A stretch of DNA of 64,000 nucleotides from Mycobacterium sp. 852002-50816_SCH5313054-b (GCF_001667185.1 NZ_LZIC01000069.1:1-64000), one strand, 5' to 3'. Shown: positions 19,798 to 29,155, counted from the stretch's first letter. Program-made: numbers and translations. The notes: generated by a model not told the origin, from the sequence alone.

Positions 19798-21647
19798 GCG
19801 GGCACCGACAGCCCGAGACCACGCAACAGCGGCTCCACCGACTTCTCGACGTCCTGGTCGGTGATCGTCATCAGCTCCTCGTCACTGAATTCCCCGGTTC
19901 CGGCGTGTTCCGAATGGTCGAGGCGGAATTCGCGTTCTTCCTCGGAGCGCTCGACGATGTTGCGGACGAACCGGCCGTTGCCCGCGATGTCGAGGTTGCG
20001 CCGCGCGATCCCGTTGGCGTCCGGCGTCGACTCGGTGGCCAACTTCAAGAACAAGGCCTCCATGTGGTCCAGCGCGGCGGGCTCGAAGACGCTGTCGCGC
20101 TGCTCGGCCATCTTGTGCGCGATCTCCGCCAGCTCCCCCGGTGTGTAGGAGGGGAAGTCGATGCTGCGGGTGAACCGGGACCGCAAGCCCTCGTTGGTGT
20201 CGAGGAACTTATCCAGATCCGCCCGGTAGCCGGCGATGATGACCACCAGCCGGTCGCGGTCGTTCTCCATGCGGGCCAACAGGGTGTCGATGGCCACCAG
20301 CCCGAAGTCGTTCTTGGCGCCGGTGGCCACCAGGGCGTAGGCCTCGTCGAGGAACAGCACCCCGTCCAGCGCGCTGTCGATGATCGCGTTGGTCTTGGCC
20401 TCGGTCTCGCCGATGTGCTGGCCGATCAGGTCGGCGCGGTGCACCTCGCGGATGTTCTCCCGCTTCAAAAGCCCAAGGCCGCAATAGATTTTGGCCACCA
20501 CGCGGGCGATGGTGGTCTTACCAGTCCCGGGCGGACCGGCGAACACCAGGTGGTGGGTGCGCTGCGCCACCGTCAGCCCGCGTTGCTTGCGTACCAGTTC
20601 CATGGCCACCGAGCTCTTCAGCCGCGACACCTGGTTCTTGACCTCGTCCAGACCGATGAACTCGGCGAGCTGGCGTTCGGCCTCGTGCAGCAGCGCGGCC
20701 TTGCGCTCGTGGGCAGCGGGGTCGACGAAGTCCTCGGCGGTGGGCTCGGTGCCGGGGTCCCAGGGGTCGGTGCGGGCGTCGATGCGGGCACCCGTGGTCG
20801 TCACGATCCCAAAGCTGGTGTCGGACAGAGCCTGTTCGACCTGTTCGTTGCCGGGGTGGGCCGCGTACAGCTCCTGCAGCACTTCGCTCGCCGACTCCTC
20901 GTCGACGTGCGCGCGCAGCACCAACCCCTTGGCCAGCGCGCCGTCCACCGCCGCCACCGCGACGGGCCCCTCGGGCTCCTCGAGGTAGGACAGCGCCGGT
21001 GCGAACATGCCCAGCCGGGCCAGCGCGGTGCCCAGGGTCACCTTCGCCGCGTGGGAAAACGTCTCGTCGAGATCGGTGTCGTTGACGATCGGGGTGAGCA
21101 GCTTGACGACGTCCGACCAGCGCTCGGCGCGGTAGTTGATGACGACGGCGACCCAGCGGGCCTCGCGCCAGCCGGGGCGGCGTGTGCTGAGGCCGGCGAC
21201 GATCTCATGCGCCTCGGCGAACCGCCCGGTTGCAGCCAGCGCCGCGGCGTAGGCGAGGTGGAAGTCGTCGGGGGCGGCGGCGCGGAACTGCAGGTAGAGG
21301 CCGGTGTCATAGCGGAAGCCCAGGGCCCCGGGCGGCAGCTCCACCTGGCGCTGCAACCTGCCCGACGTGGTCGCCGTGCGGGACACGGCCTCCAGCACGC
21401 GAAGCGAGACGTCGCCGGCCGCGGCCAGCCCGGTCCACGCGTCGCATTGGTCGTGCGCGATGCGCGTCAGCGCGGTGAAGCCGGAGCGTGCGGCGGCCAG
21501 GTCGGCGGGACGCTGCCGGTCGTAGACCGCGACCCCGAGCGCGCGACAACAGGTCGCGAACCGGCTGACGACGTCGCCGTCCACCCTGCCGTCCGAGCGA
21601 GAATTGACGGGCTGAGCTGCGAGCACGCCGCTGTCACCACCTTCCAC
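19794..21647 (-). CDS. eccA3: ESX-3 cytosolic AAA+ ATPase EccA3
   Basis: This is the first gene of the ESX-3 operon, encoding 617 residues. The N-terminal half is a TPR-like helical domain, and the C-terminal half is a CbxX/CfqX-type AAA+ domain with Walker A GPPGTGKTT near 374, Walker B VLFLDEAYAL and a DNEGLRSRFTR arginine-finger region. It probably disassembles chaperone-substrate complexes. The N-terminus is a little shorter than in M. tuberculosis and variable. IdeR-like and Zur-like boxes upstream indicate control by iron and zinc, as known for this operon in M. tuberculosis. Confidence 0.95.
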   Translation of the reverse strand: MEGGDSGVLAAQPVNSRSDGRVDGDVVSRFATCCRALGVAVYDRQRPADLAAARSGFTALTRIAHDQCDAWTGLAAAGDVSLRVLEAVSRTATTSGRLQRQVELPPGALGFRYDTGLYLQFRAAAPDDFHLAYAAALAATGRFAEAHEIVAGLSTRRPGWREARWVAVVINYRAERWSDVVKLLTPIVNDTDLDETFSHAAKVTLGTALARLGMFAPALSYLEEPEGPVAVAAVDGALAKGLVLRAHVDEESASEVLQELYAAHPGNEQVEQALSDTSFGIVTTTGARIDARTDPWDPGTEPTAEDFVDPAAHERKAALLHEAERQLAEFIGLDEVKNQVSRLKSSVAMELVRKQRGLTVAQRTHHLVFAGPPGTGKTTIARVVAKIYCGLGLLKRENIREVHRADLIGQHIGETEAKTNAIIDSALDGVLFLDEAYALVATGAKNDFGLVAIDTLLARMENDRDRLVVIIAGYRADLDKFLDTNEGLRSRFTRSIDFPSYTPGELAEIAHKMAEQRDSVFEPAALDHMEALFLKLATESTPDANGIARRNLDIAGNGRFVRNIVERSEEEREFRLDHSEHAGTGEFSDEELMTITDQDVEKSVEPLLRGLGLSVPA

Positions 21648-21697
21648 GGCCGCTTCTTCCCATCTATGTAGCCTCCCCTAACCTAACCCGCCTGAAG

Positions 21698-21716
21698 TTA
21701 GCATTGCATAAGCTAA
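21698..21716 (-). promoter_or_regulatory. Candidate IdeR box upstream of eccA3
   Basis: The 19-base palindrome TTAGCATTGCATAAGCTAA matches 14 of 19 positions of the mycobacterial IdeR consensus (TTAGGTTAGSCTAACCTAA). It lies 51 bases before the eccA3 start. A second TTAGGTTAGG half-site occurs on the minus strand at 21677-21686, closer to the gene. IdeR with iron would repress ESX-3 here. The match is seen in sequence; binding is inferred from the known regulation of this operon. Confidence 0.75.
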
Positions 21717-21820
21717 GTGTCGAGGTCTCCAAGCCCGCTCGCCTCGCGACTCCAAGCCCGTACCGACCCCGCTGACCAGCGCGTTGGCGACCGGCGGCGG
21801 GCTCCGGCGACCAGCGAAGC

Positions 21821-23329
21821 TTACTGAAAATCGTTTTCATTATCAAGTCGCTCGCGCTCCCAGGTTCCCGGCACCATCGGCACCGTTGGGCCGCCGCCGA
21901 ACTCGTCACCGGGAAGCGTCGCCAGCCCCGCCGCCGCCCCAGCCCGCTGGCGCGCCGTTCCGGCGAAACCCAGGGCGCCCGCGCCGCGGTCGGACTCGAC
22001 CGACTGCGCCGCGTCGAGGGTCGGCCCGTCGCCCGCGTCCCACTCCGGGTCCACGAATTCGTAGCGATAACCGCGGTGGTTGTCGTGCATCGCCGCCCGC
22101 CGGCGTCGACGCGCCCGTTGTTCTTGCCGCGCCGCGGCCGCCGCCGCCGGGGCCGCCACGCTGTCCGGCTCCGGCGCCTTCCGGCGTGCCCTGCCGCTCA
22201 TCCCTGTGCCGGACCCGACGGTCGGGCCGCCCACCAGGTAGGGGAAGGCGCCCCCCGCGACGCCCGGCGGCGGCGGGGGCGGCGCTCCGGCCGCCACCGA
22301 CAGCGGCGCCGGCGCGGGAACCGGCGCCGAGGCCGGGCCCGGGGCGGGAGCGGAGGAGGCGACGCTCACGGCCGGCGTGCCGGCGGTCGCCGGCATCGCC
22401 GTTGCATCGGGCATGGGTGCGGCTGCCACCACGGGGGCCGCACCCGGTTGGATCCCGGCGAGCCCGCTCAGCCCCGCGAACCCGCCCAGGAAGCCGGCGC
22501 CCAGCGGCGCGGTGAGCGCGAGCGGGATTACCGCCTGCAGCTGCGGGAAGGTGTCGATGACTTCCCCGACGTGGGTGAACTCGTCCGCAACCAGCAGCGG
22601 GATGTCGTTCTCGATCTGGGATATCGCCTCGGCGGGGTTCTCGGGAAATTCCTCGATGTCGCGGCCCAGCGTCTGGGTGACCTCGGTGAGCCGGTTGACC
22701 CACCAACTCCATTGCGTCGGATCGCCGCCGTCATTGTCGATGATGTCGCCGCTGTCGCCGGTGTCGGTGCCATCGCTGTTGTCGTCGGCCGCGTGCAGGA
22801 TCTGCGGCGCCGGATCGGTCTGCGGCACGGACGCGACCGCCGTGCCGGCGACCGCTTGATAGGAAGCCATGGTGGTGGCCGCCTGGACCCACATCCGGAC
22901 GTAGTCCGCCTCGTTCAGCGCGATGGGAATGGTGTTGATGCCGAAGAAGTTGGTCGCCAGCAGCACGCCGTGGATCGCGTGATTGGCGGCCAGCTCCAGC
23001 AGCGTCGGCATGGCGGCCAAGGCCACGGTGTAGGCGGTCGCGGCGGTCTCGTGCTGGGTGGCCACCGCGGCGCTGTTGGCGCCGGCCCGCATCAGCCACG
23101 CCAGATACGGCGCGTGCGCGGCCACGTACTGCTCGGCGGTCGGCCCCTCCCACGCCCCGGCCTGCACCGCGGCCAGGATTCCCGTCAGTTCGTCGGCCGC
23201 CGAGGCGTAGCTGGCGCTCAGCGAACTCCACCCCGCGGCGGCGGCCAGCAGGCCGCCCGGGCCGGGACCGCTGCTCAGCTGGGCCGAATGGACCTCCGGG
23301 GGCAACGCCATCCACACCGGCGCGGTCAT
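21821..23329 (-). CDS. PPE-family protein, PPE3-like position (PPW subfamily)
   Basis: The 502-residue PPE protein starts [19 protein letters not shown] and has WEGPTAEQY near residue 57, the PE-binding domain to about 180, then an acidic stretch ([19 protein letters not shown]) and a Pro/Ala-rich region. The C-terminal PPW signatures [10 protein letters not shown] and PMVPGTW are present. It has no PE partner beside it. It lies on the same strand as eccA3, 173 bases upstream, corresponding roughly to Rv0280/PPE3. The 3' end doubles as a Zur-like operator. It may be secreted by ESX-3 with a PE encoded elsewhere. Confidence 0.88.
   Translation of the reverse strand: MTAPVWMALPPEVHSAQLSSGPGPGGLLAAAAGWSSLSASYASAADELTGILAAVQAGAWEGPTAEQYVAAHAPYLAWLMRAGANSAAVATQHETAATAYTVALAAMPTLLELAANHAIHGVLLATNFFGINTIPIALNEADYVRMWVQAATTMASYQAVAGTAVASVPQTDPAPQILHAADDNSDGTDTGDSGDIIDNDGGDPTQWSWWVNRLTEVTQTLGRDIEEFPENPAEAISQIENDIPLLVADEFTHVGEVIDTFPQLQAVIPLALTAPLGAGFLGGFAGLSGLAGIQPGAAPVVAAAPMPDATAMPATAGTPAVSVASSAPAPGPASAPVPAPAPLSVAAGAPPPPPPGVAGGAFPYLVGGPTVGSGTGMSGRARRKAPEPDSVAAPAAAAAARQEQRARRRRRAAMHDNHRGYRYEFVDPEWDAGDGPTLDAAQSVESDRGAGALGFAGTARQRAGAAAGLATLPGDEFGGGPTVPMVPGTWERERLDNENDFQ
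21823..21840 (-). promoter_or_regulatory. Candidate Zur box upstream of eccA3, inside a PPE gene
   Basis: On the minus strand these 18 bases read ATGAAAACGATTTTCAGT, matching the core shared by four other sites in the window. It is 176 bases upstream of eccA3 and lies within the last codons of the preceding PPE gene, encoding its C-terminal residues ENDFQ and the stop. Zur-dependent control of ESX-3 is established in M. tuberculosis, so this is a plausible zinc operator despite the coding location. Confidence 0.7.
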
Positions 23330-23435
23330 AGCAACGACTCCTTACCGATCGGGCTGGATCAAACGGCCGCCTGGGCTGTCGGCGGCGTCACGAGCCCGCA
23401 GGTAGTAGTCGGTTGCAGGTGGGGAAAAGTTCCCG

Positions 23436-24341
23436 TCAGTCCTTGACGGCGCTCACCAGGGTGTTACGCGCGATCATCGGCCCCGCCTCGGTGTCCGGAC
23501 CGGGCACCGGCCGGCCGACCTGCCGGAGGTAATCGCCCAGCGGCGTGCCGACGGCGGTCCAGCCGCGCTGGCCGAACCACTCGGTGGCCGGCGCGTGCCT
23601 CTCGTTGTAGACCAACCGAAAGAACAGGCGCTGGTCGCCCTCGGCGGCGGCCGCGCGTTCCTCCTCGACCGCGGCCTCGAACTCGTCCGGCTCGAGCGGG
23701 GCGCCGTCCTCGATCGCGACGTGGCTGCCTTGCCCGGCCAGGCCGTCGACGCCGGTGAACAGCTGCTCCTGGGCGGCGGCCGGCAGATAGATCAGCAGGC
23801 CCTCGGCGATCCACGCGGACGGCCTGGCGGGATCAAAGCCGTTGTCGCGCAGGGCCTGCGGCCAGTCCTCCCGAAGGTCGACGGCGATCTCCCGGCGCTC
23901 GGCGCGCGGTTGGGCGCCGTGGCCGGCGAGCACCTCGCGCTTGAAGTCCAAGACCTGCGGACGGTCCAGCTCGAAGATCGTGGTGCCCGCCGGCCAGTCC
24001 AGCCGGTAGGCGCGGGAATCCAGACCGGCGGCCAGGATGACCACCTGCCGCACGCCGGCGTCGGCCGCCCGGCGGAAGTATTCGTCGAAATACCGGGTGC
24101 GGGCGCCCTGGAAGTTGACGAAGTGCTCGCCGAAGTCGGCGGTCTTCAGCGGGTGGTCGGGGTCCTTGCCGTCGAGGACGTCGGCCGCGGGGCCGCCGAC
24201 GGCGCGGCAGAACAGCTCCGCGTACGGGTCGACGGCCAGCGGATCGGGCTTCTGCGCCTCCAACGCTCGCGCGGTGGCCACGAACAGGGCGGTCGAACCG
24301 ACACTCGTTGTGATGTCCCAGGTATCACCTTCACTACGCAC
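23436..24341 (-). CDS. SAM-dependent methyltransferase of the mycobacterial LCM/PPM family (Rv0281-like)
   Basis: This 301-residue protein belongs to the large actinobacterial family of putative O-methyltransferases. It has the hallmark block [18 protein letters not shown] near residue 100, [12 protein letters not shown] as the acidic motif, and [11 protein letters not shown] in the second half. The substrate is unknown. It is divergent from znuA with 102 bases between the starts, so the Zur-like box at 24421 could also influence it. In M. tuberculosis the equivalent gene (Rv0281) also sits beside ESX-3. Confidence 0.85.
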   Translation of the reverse strand: MRSEGDTWDITTSVGSTALFVATARALEAQKPDPLAVDPYAELFCRAVGGPAADVLDGKDPDHPLKTADFGEHFVNFQGARTRYFDEYFRRAADAGVRQVVILAAGLDSRAYRLDWPAGTTIFELDRPQVLDFKREVLAGHGAQPRAERREIAVDLREDWPQALRDNGFDPARPSAWIAEGLLIYLPAAAQEQLFTGVDGLAGQGSHVAIEDGAPLEPDEFEAAVEEERAAAAEGDQRLFFRLVYNERHAPATEWFGQRGWTAVGTPLGDYLRQVGRPVPGPDTEAGPMIARNTLVSAVKD

Positions 24342-24420
24342 CCAACCGAGATTACCGGGAGCAGCCGAGGCGCTTCGTCGCCGATCGCCAATTCATCCAG
24401 GCTGCTCCTCGCCAGCATTA

Positions 24421-24438
24421 ATGAAAACGGTTATCGTT
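24421..24438 (+). promoter_or_regulatory. Candidate Zur box at znuA
   Basis: ATGAAAACGGTTATCGTT matches the 18-base core seen at four other sites. It ends only 5 bases before the GTG start of znuA and covers the likely -10 element. Zinc-loaded Zur bound here would block RNA polymerase directly, giving zinc-dependent repression of znuACB and the fur gene. Zur function is inferred from the gene content and shared core. Confidence 0.78.
24432..24437 (+). promoter_or_regulatory. Candidate -10 element for a leaderless znuA transcript
   Basis: TATCGT fits the mycobacterial TANNNT -10 pattern and lies 6 bases before the znuA GTG. With no Shine-Dalgarno sequence upstream of that GTG, this suggests transcription starts at the start codon itself, a common arrangement in mycobacteria. 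The hexamer is inside the Zur-like box. Confidence 0.5.
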
Positions 24439-24443
24439 CTCCT

Positions 24444-25418
24444 GTGAGCGTTCTGCACTTCTGCGTGCATCGTGCCGCCGTCGTTGCCGTGGCCGCGCTG
24501 ACCCTCGCTGCGACGAGCTGTTCGACTGCCCATACGAGAACCGCGACAAATTCAGGCGCGGCAACCAGCCCTGTAGCAAGCGGCAGCACCGCGGCGGCGT
24601 CTTGCCCGGCCGGCCCGGTTCCCGTGGTGGTCAGCGTCGATCAGTGGGGCGACATCGTTTCCGAACTTGGCGGCTCTTGCGCGGCCGTTAAAACGATTCT
24701 TGCCAGCTCGTCCGTGGACCCGCACGAGTACGAGCCATCACCGGCGGATGCGGCATCCTTCACCGGCGCCGAACTTGTCGTGGTCAACGGCGCCAACTAC
24801 GACCCGTGGGCTTCCAAGCTCGCCGCCAGCTCCGCCGCCGGCGCCCGTGTGGTGAGCGTCGCCGCCGTCACACAGACCCCCGACGGCGCCAACCCGCACC
24901 TTTGGTATCTGCCATCGGCGGTGACCGCGCTCGCCGACGCCGTGACCGCCGAGTTGACCCAGATCGACCCACCAGCTGCCAGTTACTTCAGTCAACGCAG
25001 ATCGGAATTCAGCGCGGCTATCGCGCCCTACACCGGCCTCATCGGCAAGGTAAAGACCGCAGCGGCGGGCAAGTCCTACGCGGCCACAGAAACCGTTTTC
25101 GACTACCAGGCGCACGCGTTGGGCCTGGTCAACAAGACCCCGGCGGGCTATCAGCGAGCGTCCGCCAACGAGACGGATCCCTCGCCGGCCGACATTGACG
25201 CGTTCCGCACCGCACTGGCCGGCCGGCATGTCGACGTCTTGGTCTACAACACACAGACCGAGGGTTCGATCCCACAACAGATCCGTTCTGCTGCCGAACA
25301 GGCCGGTGTGCCCGTCGTCGAGGTGACCGAGACCGTGCCGCCCGGCCAAACCTCGTTTGAGGGCTGGCAATTCGCCCAGCTGACCGCATTGGGGAAGGCC
25401 CTCGGTGTCGCGGTCTGA
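24444..25418 (+). CDS. znuA: Zinc ABC transporter substrate-binding protein ZnuA
   Basis: The 324-residue TroA/ZnuA-family (cluster A-I) metal-binding protein has a short hydrophobic signal with a possible lipobox around Cys near 24 (LAATSC). Metal-ligand histidines are visible in DPHEYEPSPAD and NPHLWYLP, with a third in DYQAHALGL and an acidic residue in the C-terminal lobe (NTQTEGSIPQQ). The His-rich loop found in many ZnuA proteins is absent. GTG at 24444 is used; GTG at 24465 is the next in-frame choice. It overlaps znuC by 14 bases. Zinc is the likely ligand given the context; manganese cannot be excluded. Confidence 0.87.
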   Translation: MSVLHFCVHRAAVVAVAALTLAATSCSTAHTRTATNSGAATSPVASGSTAAASCPAGPVPVVVSVDQWGDIVSELGGSCAAVKTILASSSVDPHEYEPSPADAASFTGAELVVVNGANYDPWASKLAASSAAGARVVSVAAVTQTPDGANPHLWYLPSAVTALADAVTAELTQIDPPAASYFSQRRSEFSAAIAPYTGLIGKVKTAAAGKSYAATETVFDYQAHALGLVNKTPAGYQRASANETDPSPADIDAFRTALAGRHVDVLVYNTQTEGSIPQQIRSAAEQAGVPVVEVTETVPPGQTSFEGWQFAQLTALGKALGVAV

Positions 25419-26193
25419 GCAGGCAGTGACTCCGCCCGCGCTGGCGCTCACCGACGTCAGCGCAGTACGTGGCGGACGACTCATCTGGTCGCATGGTTCG
25501 TTCACGGTGCCCGCGGGCGGCGTCGTCGCGGTCATCGGACCCAACGGGTCCGGCAAGACCTCCCTGTTGCACATGGTCCTCGGTCTGATTCCGACCGCCA
25601 CCGGCGACCTCGAGGTGTTCGGCCATCGCCCCGGCGAGGCCAACGACCGCATCGGCTACGTGCCGCAACACTATGCCGAGAATTCGGGGGAGGCGGTCCG
25701 CGCCGCCGACGTGGTCCTGCTCGGACTCACTGGGCGCAAGTGGGCCTTCGGGCGCAGCACCGCGGCCGAGCGAAGGCAGGTCGACCAGGCCTTGGCCGCC
25801 GTCGAGGCGACCGAGATCGCCGGCCGGCGCCTATCAACACTGTCCGGAGGGCAACGGCAACGTATCGCGATCGCCGCGGCCCTGGTGGACCGCCCCAAGC
25901 TGCTGATTCTCGACGAACCGCTGGCCTCATTGGATCTTCACAGCCAGCGTGACATCGTCGCACTGCTGGCCCGACTGCACACCGAGTTCGCCGTGACCAC
26001 CCTGGTGGTTTCCCACGACCTCAACCCACTGCTGCCGATTCTCGACAGCGCGATTTACCTGCTCGATGGGCACCCGCATTACGCACCCATCGACGAGGTC
26101 GTCGACGATGCGCTGCTGACCCAGCTATACGGCACTCCCATCCAAGTCGCGCACACGCCGCTCGGTGAACGGTACATGAGGAGCATGCTGTGA
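25405..26193 (+). CDS. znuC: Zinc ABC transporter ATPase ZnuC
   Basis: The 262-residue ABC ATPase has Walker A GPNGSGKT near residue 45, the Q-loop in YVPQHYAEN, signature LSGGQRQR near 147, Walker B LLILDEPLASLD near 166 and the switch histidine in VVSHDLN. It energises the ZnuB permease. The GTG start lies inside the end of znuA and the stop overlaps the znuB GTG by 4 bases, so all three are translated together. Cluster neighbours rather than the sequence itself assign zinc as substrate. Confidence 0.92.
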   Translation: MSRSEQAVTPPALALTDVSAVRGGRLIWSHGSFTVPAGGVVAVIGPNGSGKTSLLHMVLGLIPTATGDLEVFGHRPGEANDRIGYVPQHYAENSGEAVRAADVVLLGLTGRKWAFGRSTAAERRQVDQALAAVEATEIAGRRLSTLSGGQRQRIAIAAALVDRPKLLILDEPLASLDLHSQRDIVALLARLHTEFAVTTLVVSHDLNPLLPILDSAIYLLDGHPHYAPIDEVVDDALLTQLYGTPIQVAHTPLGERYMRSML

Positions 26194-27110
26194 CCTCACA
26201 CCTCGCAGCCCTTGGCTACCAACCGAATTGGTGGCCGATTCTGACTTCGGAATTCATGCGCAATGCCCTGATCGGCGGCACCATCGTGGCCCTGGCCGCC
26301 GGGTTGATCGGCTACTTCGTCGTGGTGCGACAGACCGCCTTCGCCGCCCATGCCTTGGCGCACATCGGATTTCCCGGTGCGACCGGCGCTGTCCTTCTGG
26401 GTGTGCCCGTGGTCGTCGGGCTCGGTGTCTTCTGCGTCGGCGGAGCCCTGGTGATTGGCGCGCTGGGCAAGCGGTCCGCCGATCGCGAAGTGGTCACCGG
26501 AACGGTTCTTGCCGCCGCGACCGGTTTGGGCCTGTTCTTCAACTCGCTCGCCACCAAGAGCTCCAGCACGGTCACGAACGTTCTGTTCGGGAACCTGCTG
26601 GCCATCTCCCACGCCCAGTTGGTCAGCTTCGGAATCCTGCTCGTGGTGCTGGGGCTCAGCGTCGGCGTGATTTATCGACCGCTGCTATTCGCCTCAGTAA
26701 ATGCTCTCGTCGCCGAGGCCAAAGGTGTTCCCGTACGCGCGCTGTCCATCATCTTCATGACGCTGCTCGGGGTGACTGTGGCGATGGCCGTACAAGCCGT
26801 CGGCACGCTGCTGTTGTTCGCCCTGGTCGTCACTCCAGCTGCGACCGCGATCAAGCTCACACCCCGCCCGGTCAGCGCCATGGCCGCCTCGACAGCGATC
26901 AGCCTGAGCGCGGTGTGGTTCGGACTGGGCGCATCAGCCATGTTCAACCTGCCACCGAGCGCCACCGTCGTCGCCATCGCCTGCCTCATCTGGGCGACGG
27001 TCTGGGCAGGCGACCGCCGCCGGCGCGGTGCCGCCCAGGAAGTGGACGAATCGAGCTGCGCCCCGCCCGCCACCATCACGCCAACGAGGTCTGCTCCCTC
27101 GCAGGTTTGA
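26190..27110 (+). CDS. znuB: Zinc ABC transporter permease ZnuB
   Basis: The 306-residue ABC-3-family permease has about eight or nine membrane helices. The conserved QTAFAAHALAHIGFPGATGA segment near residue 48 and VAMAVQAVGTLLLFALVVTPAATA near 205 are typical of ZnuB/MntB/TroC permeases. The C-terminal 35 residues are hydrophilic and poorly conserved in kind (RRRRGAAQEVDESS). It overlaps znuC by 4 bases, and 34 bases separate it from the fur-family gene, which has its own AAAGGAG ribosome site. Confidence 0.9.
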   Translation: MTSHLAALGYQPNWWPILTSEFMRNALIGGTIVALAAGLIGYFVVVRQTAFAAHALAHIGFPGATGAVLLGVPVVVGLGVFCVGGALVIGALGKRSADREVVTGTVLAAATGLGLFFNSLATKSSSTVTNVLFGNLLAISHAQLVSFGILLVVLGLSVGVIYRPLLFASVNALVAEAKGVPVRALSIIFMTLLGVTVAMAVQAVGTLLLFALVVTPAATAIKLTPRPVSAMAASTAISLSAVWFGLGASAMFNLPPSATVVAIACLIWATVWAGDRRRRGAAQEVDESSCAPPATITPTRSAPSQV

Positions 27111-27144
27111 CGGTCATGCCACGTGCCGAAAGGAGTGTTTCCCG

Positions 27145-27654
27145 GTGTCATCGCCGCCTGAATCCCCGCGCAGACGTTCCACGGAGAAGCAACGAGCCGT
27201 ATTGGAGGTCCTGCGGGAGCAGGAGAACTTCCGCAGCGCCCAACAGCTTTATCTAAACATTCGCCGGGACCGGCAGCTGGGAATTGGCTTGACCAGTGTC
27301 TACCGCATCTTGCGGACGCTGGCCGTCGACCGGATCGCCGAGACCCAGCGCGCCGAGGACGGTGAGATCCTCTACCGCCTGCGCACTGAAACAGGCCATC
27401 GTCACTACCTGGTCTGCCGGCAGTGCGGTAGAGCCGAAGGATTTACCCCCGTCGCCATCGAAGAACACACCCGTCGGCTGAGCCGCCAACACCATTACAG
27501 CGACGTCACTCACCACGTGGATCTGTATGGCACCTGTCCGAGATGCCGGACGGCCACCGACCTCGAAAGCGCCGCCGATCAACCACATCCGACACCCGGC
27601 CGTCCTGACGGCCGCGTCGCGGGGGCCTACGAGGATGATTTCCGGTTGCCATAG
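27145..27654 (+). CDS. Fur-family metalloregulator, Zur-like, in the znu operon
   Basis: The 169-residue protein has a winged-helix N-terminus ([15 protein letters not shown], then [11 protein letters not shown] recognition helix) and a Fur dimer domain. Metal-binding features are [23 protein letters not shown] and the C-terminal CPRC pair, so a structural zinc Cys4 site and a sensing site are likely intact. A tail of about 35 residues past CPRC is unusual. AAAGGAG lies 10 bases before GTG 27145. Canonical mycobacterial zur sits next to smtB elsewhere, so this is probably a second, dedicated Zur paralogue. It overlaps rpmE2 tail to tail by 28 bases. Confidence 0.85.
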   Translation: MSSPPESPRRRSTEKQRAVLEVLREQENFRSAQQLYLNIRRDRQLGIGLTSVYRILRTLAVDRIAETQRAEDGEILYRLRTETGHRHYLVCRQCGRAEGFTPVAIEEHTRRLSRQHHYSDVTHHVDLYGTCPRCRTATDLESAADQPHPTPGRPDGRVAGAYEDDFRLP

Positions 27655-27893
27655 CGGCGGTGAAACTTCTCCACCTGTCCGGCGGTGTCGACGATGCGGC
27701 GCCCGCCGGTCCAGAACGGGTGTGAGTCCGAGGTGACTTCCACAACGACCACCGGGTAAGTGCGCACGCCGTGCGGCGTCTGCCACTCGATGCTCCGAGA
27801 GCTCGTGAGAGTCGATCGGGTCAGGAACATCGAGCCTGTGGTGGCGTCTTGGAAGACCACGGGGTGGTAGTCGGGGTGGATGCCGGGTTTCAT
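27627..27893 (-). CDS. rpmE2: Ribosomal protein L31 type B, zinc-free paralogue
   Basis: The 88-residue L31 starts [16 protein letters not shown] and has [22 protein letters not shown] near the end, which are L31B features. There is no cysteine, so it cannot hold the zinc ion of standard L31. Replacing the zinc-binding form during zinc limitation frees stored zinc, as known in bacteria and mycobacteria. Its ATG overlaps the stop of the CobW/Mrf-like gene upstream (ATGA), so both respond to the Zur-like box at 29100. Confidence 0.93.
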   Translation of the reverse strand: MKPGIHPDYHPVVFQDATTGSMFLTRSTLTSSRSIEWQTPHGVRTYPVVVVEVTSDSHPFWTGGRRIVDTAGQVEKFHRRYGNRKSSS

Positions 27894-29092
27894 CGGCCGT
27901 CTCCGTCCCGTGTCTGTCGGGCGCGTGTGTCCTCGGCGGCTTCCGCCATTGCCGCACAGGGGTCTTCGTGCCAGTCGCCGAACGGATCGTCGTAGTGGAT
28001 CCAGTACCGCGGCGAGCGGTACTCCTCGTCGGTGAGCAGCGCGCCGTGCAGGCCGTCGAGGATGTCGCCGCGGCTGGCGCCGCAAACCAGCAGGGTCATC
28101 GCCGTGTGTCGATCGCCATGGCGGTCGTCCCATCGCAGCTCGGCGAAGGCGCGACGCTCTGCGTCGATGCCGGCCAGCTCGGACGCGGTCAGGGCCGCCA
28201 GCCATTTGCCGGCCGAGCTCACCCGCAATCCGCCGCCGGCCGATTCCAACCACATTGCGTGCTCACGTTGGCTGGCTAGCCAAAGCCGTCCACGAGTTCG
28301 GATCACGCCGTCGAGCAGCAGGTCCCGGCAAGCGTGCAGACGGTGCGGATGAAAGGGCCGCCGGGAATTGAACTCGACCAGCATGATCGACCCCTGCGCA
28401 TTCAAGGGAGGCTGTCCGGCCAGCAGCGGACCGTGTGGATCGTCGCTTCGGCCACGCCGCGCGTCGGGCAGCAGCTGTTCCAGGGCGCGCTCGATGCCGT
28501 CGGCGCCGACCCGGATGCGCGCGCGGGGCGACAGACGGCGCAGCGCGCCCGACACGTGCGGGTCGGGACGGTTGAGCACGACCACGTCGGCGAATTCGGC
28601 CTGATTGACCACCACCTGGGCGTGGGTGCGTCCATCGTCGAGTTCGGTGTCACCGAGCGCCTGACCCAACCACACCGACGAATCGACACAGTTCACCACC
28701 GCGGCGATCGAGACATCCAGAGCCGCAGGACCGTCGACGTACCCGGCCGCCACACGCACTCGGACATGGTTGATCGCCACACAAATCGGTTCGGGTTCAA
28801 GCCAGGGCGCCAGGTGCACCACGACACGCTCGACGTCGTCTCGGCGATGCAGCTGGCGCAACAGCACCAGCAGATCGTTGCGGATGGTGCACGCCACGCA
28901 CCCGTGCGCGAGTTCGAGCCCGGCCTCAGCCGTCGTCAGCACGCCCCGCTGCAGCATCGCCATCGTCCGACGCACCACATGACCGTCGAAACGGTGCTCT
29001 ACGACGAGCGTGCCGGAGCCGCGCAGCAGCAACCCCACAACCGGGTCGGTGTCGGTCTGGCCAGCGACCAGGATGACGGGCGTCCGCATCAT
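27890..29092 (-). CDS. CobW/COG0523-like protein, Rv0106 and Mrf-type
   Basis: The 400-residue protein resembles M. tuberculosis Rv0106 and the COG0523 metallochaperone GTPases. The P-loop position reads [13 protein letters not shown] and lacks the GKT/GKS of an active GTPase, and the metal motif CxCC reads GCVACT. A CobW C-terminal domain is present ([14 protein letters not shown]). In M. smegmatis a protein of this type (Mrf, as I recall) recruits the hibernation factor Mpy to zinc-free ribosomes. Co-expression with rpmE2, and divergence from four more zinc-free ribosomal genes, fits that role. Two ATGs at the start, 29092 and 29089, are equally possible. Confidence 0.8.
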   Translation of the reverse strand: MMRTPVILVAGQTDTDPVVGLLLRGSGTLVVEHRFDGHVVRRTMAMLQRGVLTTAEAGLELAHGCVACTIRNDLLVLLRQLHRRDDVERVVVHLAPWLEPEPICVAINHVRVRVAAGYVDGPAALDVSIAAVVNCVDSSVWLGQALGDTELDDGRTHAQVVVNQAEFADVVVLNRPDPHVSGALRRLSPRARIRVGADGIERALEQLLPDARRGRSDDPHGPLLAGQPPLNAQGSIMLVEFNSRRPFHPHRLHACRDLLLDGVIRTRGRLWLASQREHAMWLESAGGGLRVSSAGKWLAALTASELAGIDAERRAFAELRWDDRHGDRHTAMTLLVCGASRGDILDGLHGALLTDEEYRSPRYWIHYDDPFGDWHEDPCAAMAEAAEDTRARQTRDGDGR

Positions 29093-29099
29093 TCCCCTT

Positions 29100-29117
29100 C
29101 TTGATAATCATTTTCAT
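29100..29117 (-). promoter_or_regulatory. Candidate Zur box for the CobW/Mrf-rpmE2 operon
   Basis: On the minus strand the site reads ATGAAAATGATTATCAAG, sharing the window-wide core. It ends 8 bases before the ATG at 29092 and overlaps the region where the ribosome site AAGGGG follows. It is one of two such boxes in a 108-base divergent intergenic region. Confidence 0.75.
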
Positions 29118-29155
29118 TAGGGCTACCCGTAAGGTACCGTCTCCGGCAGAGCTTG

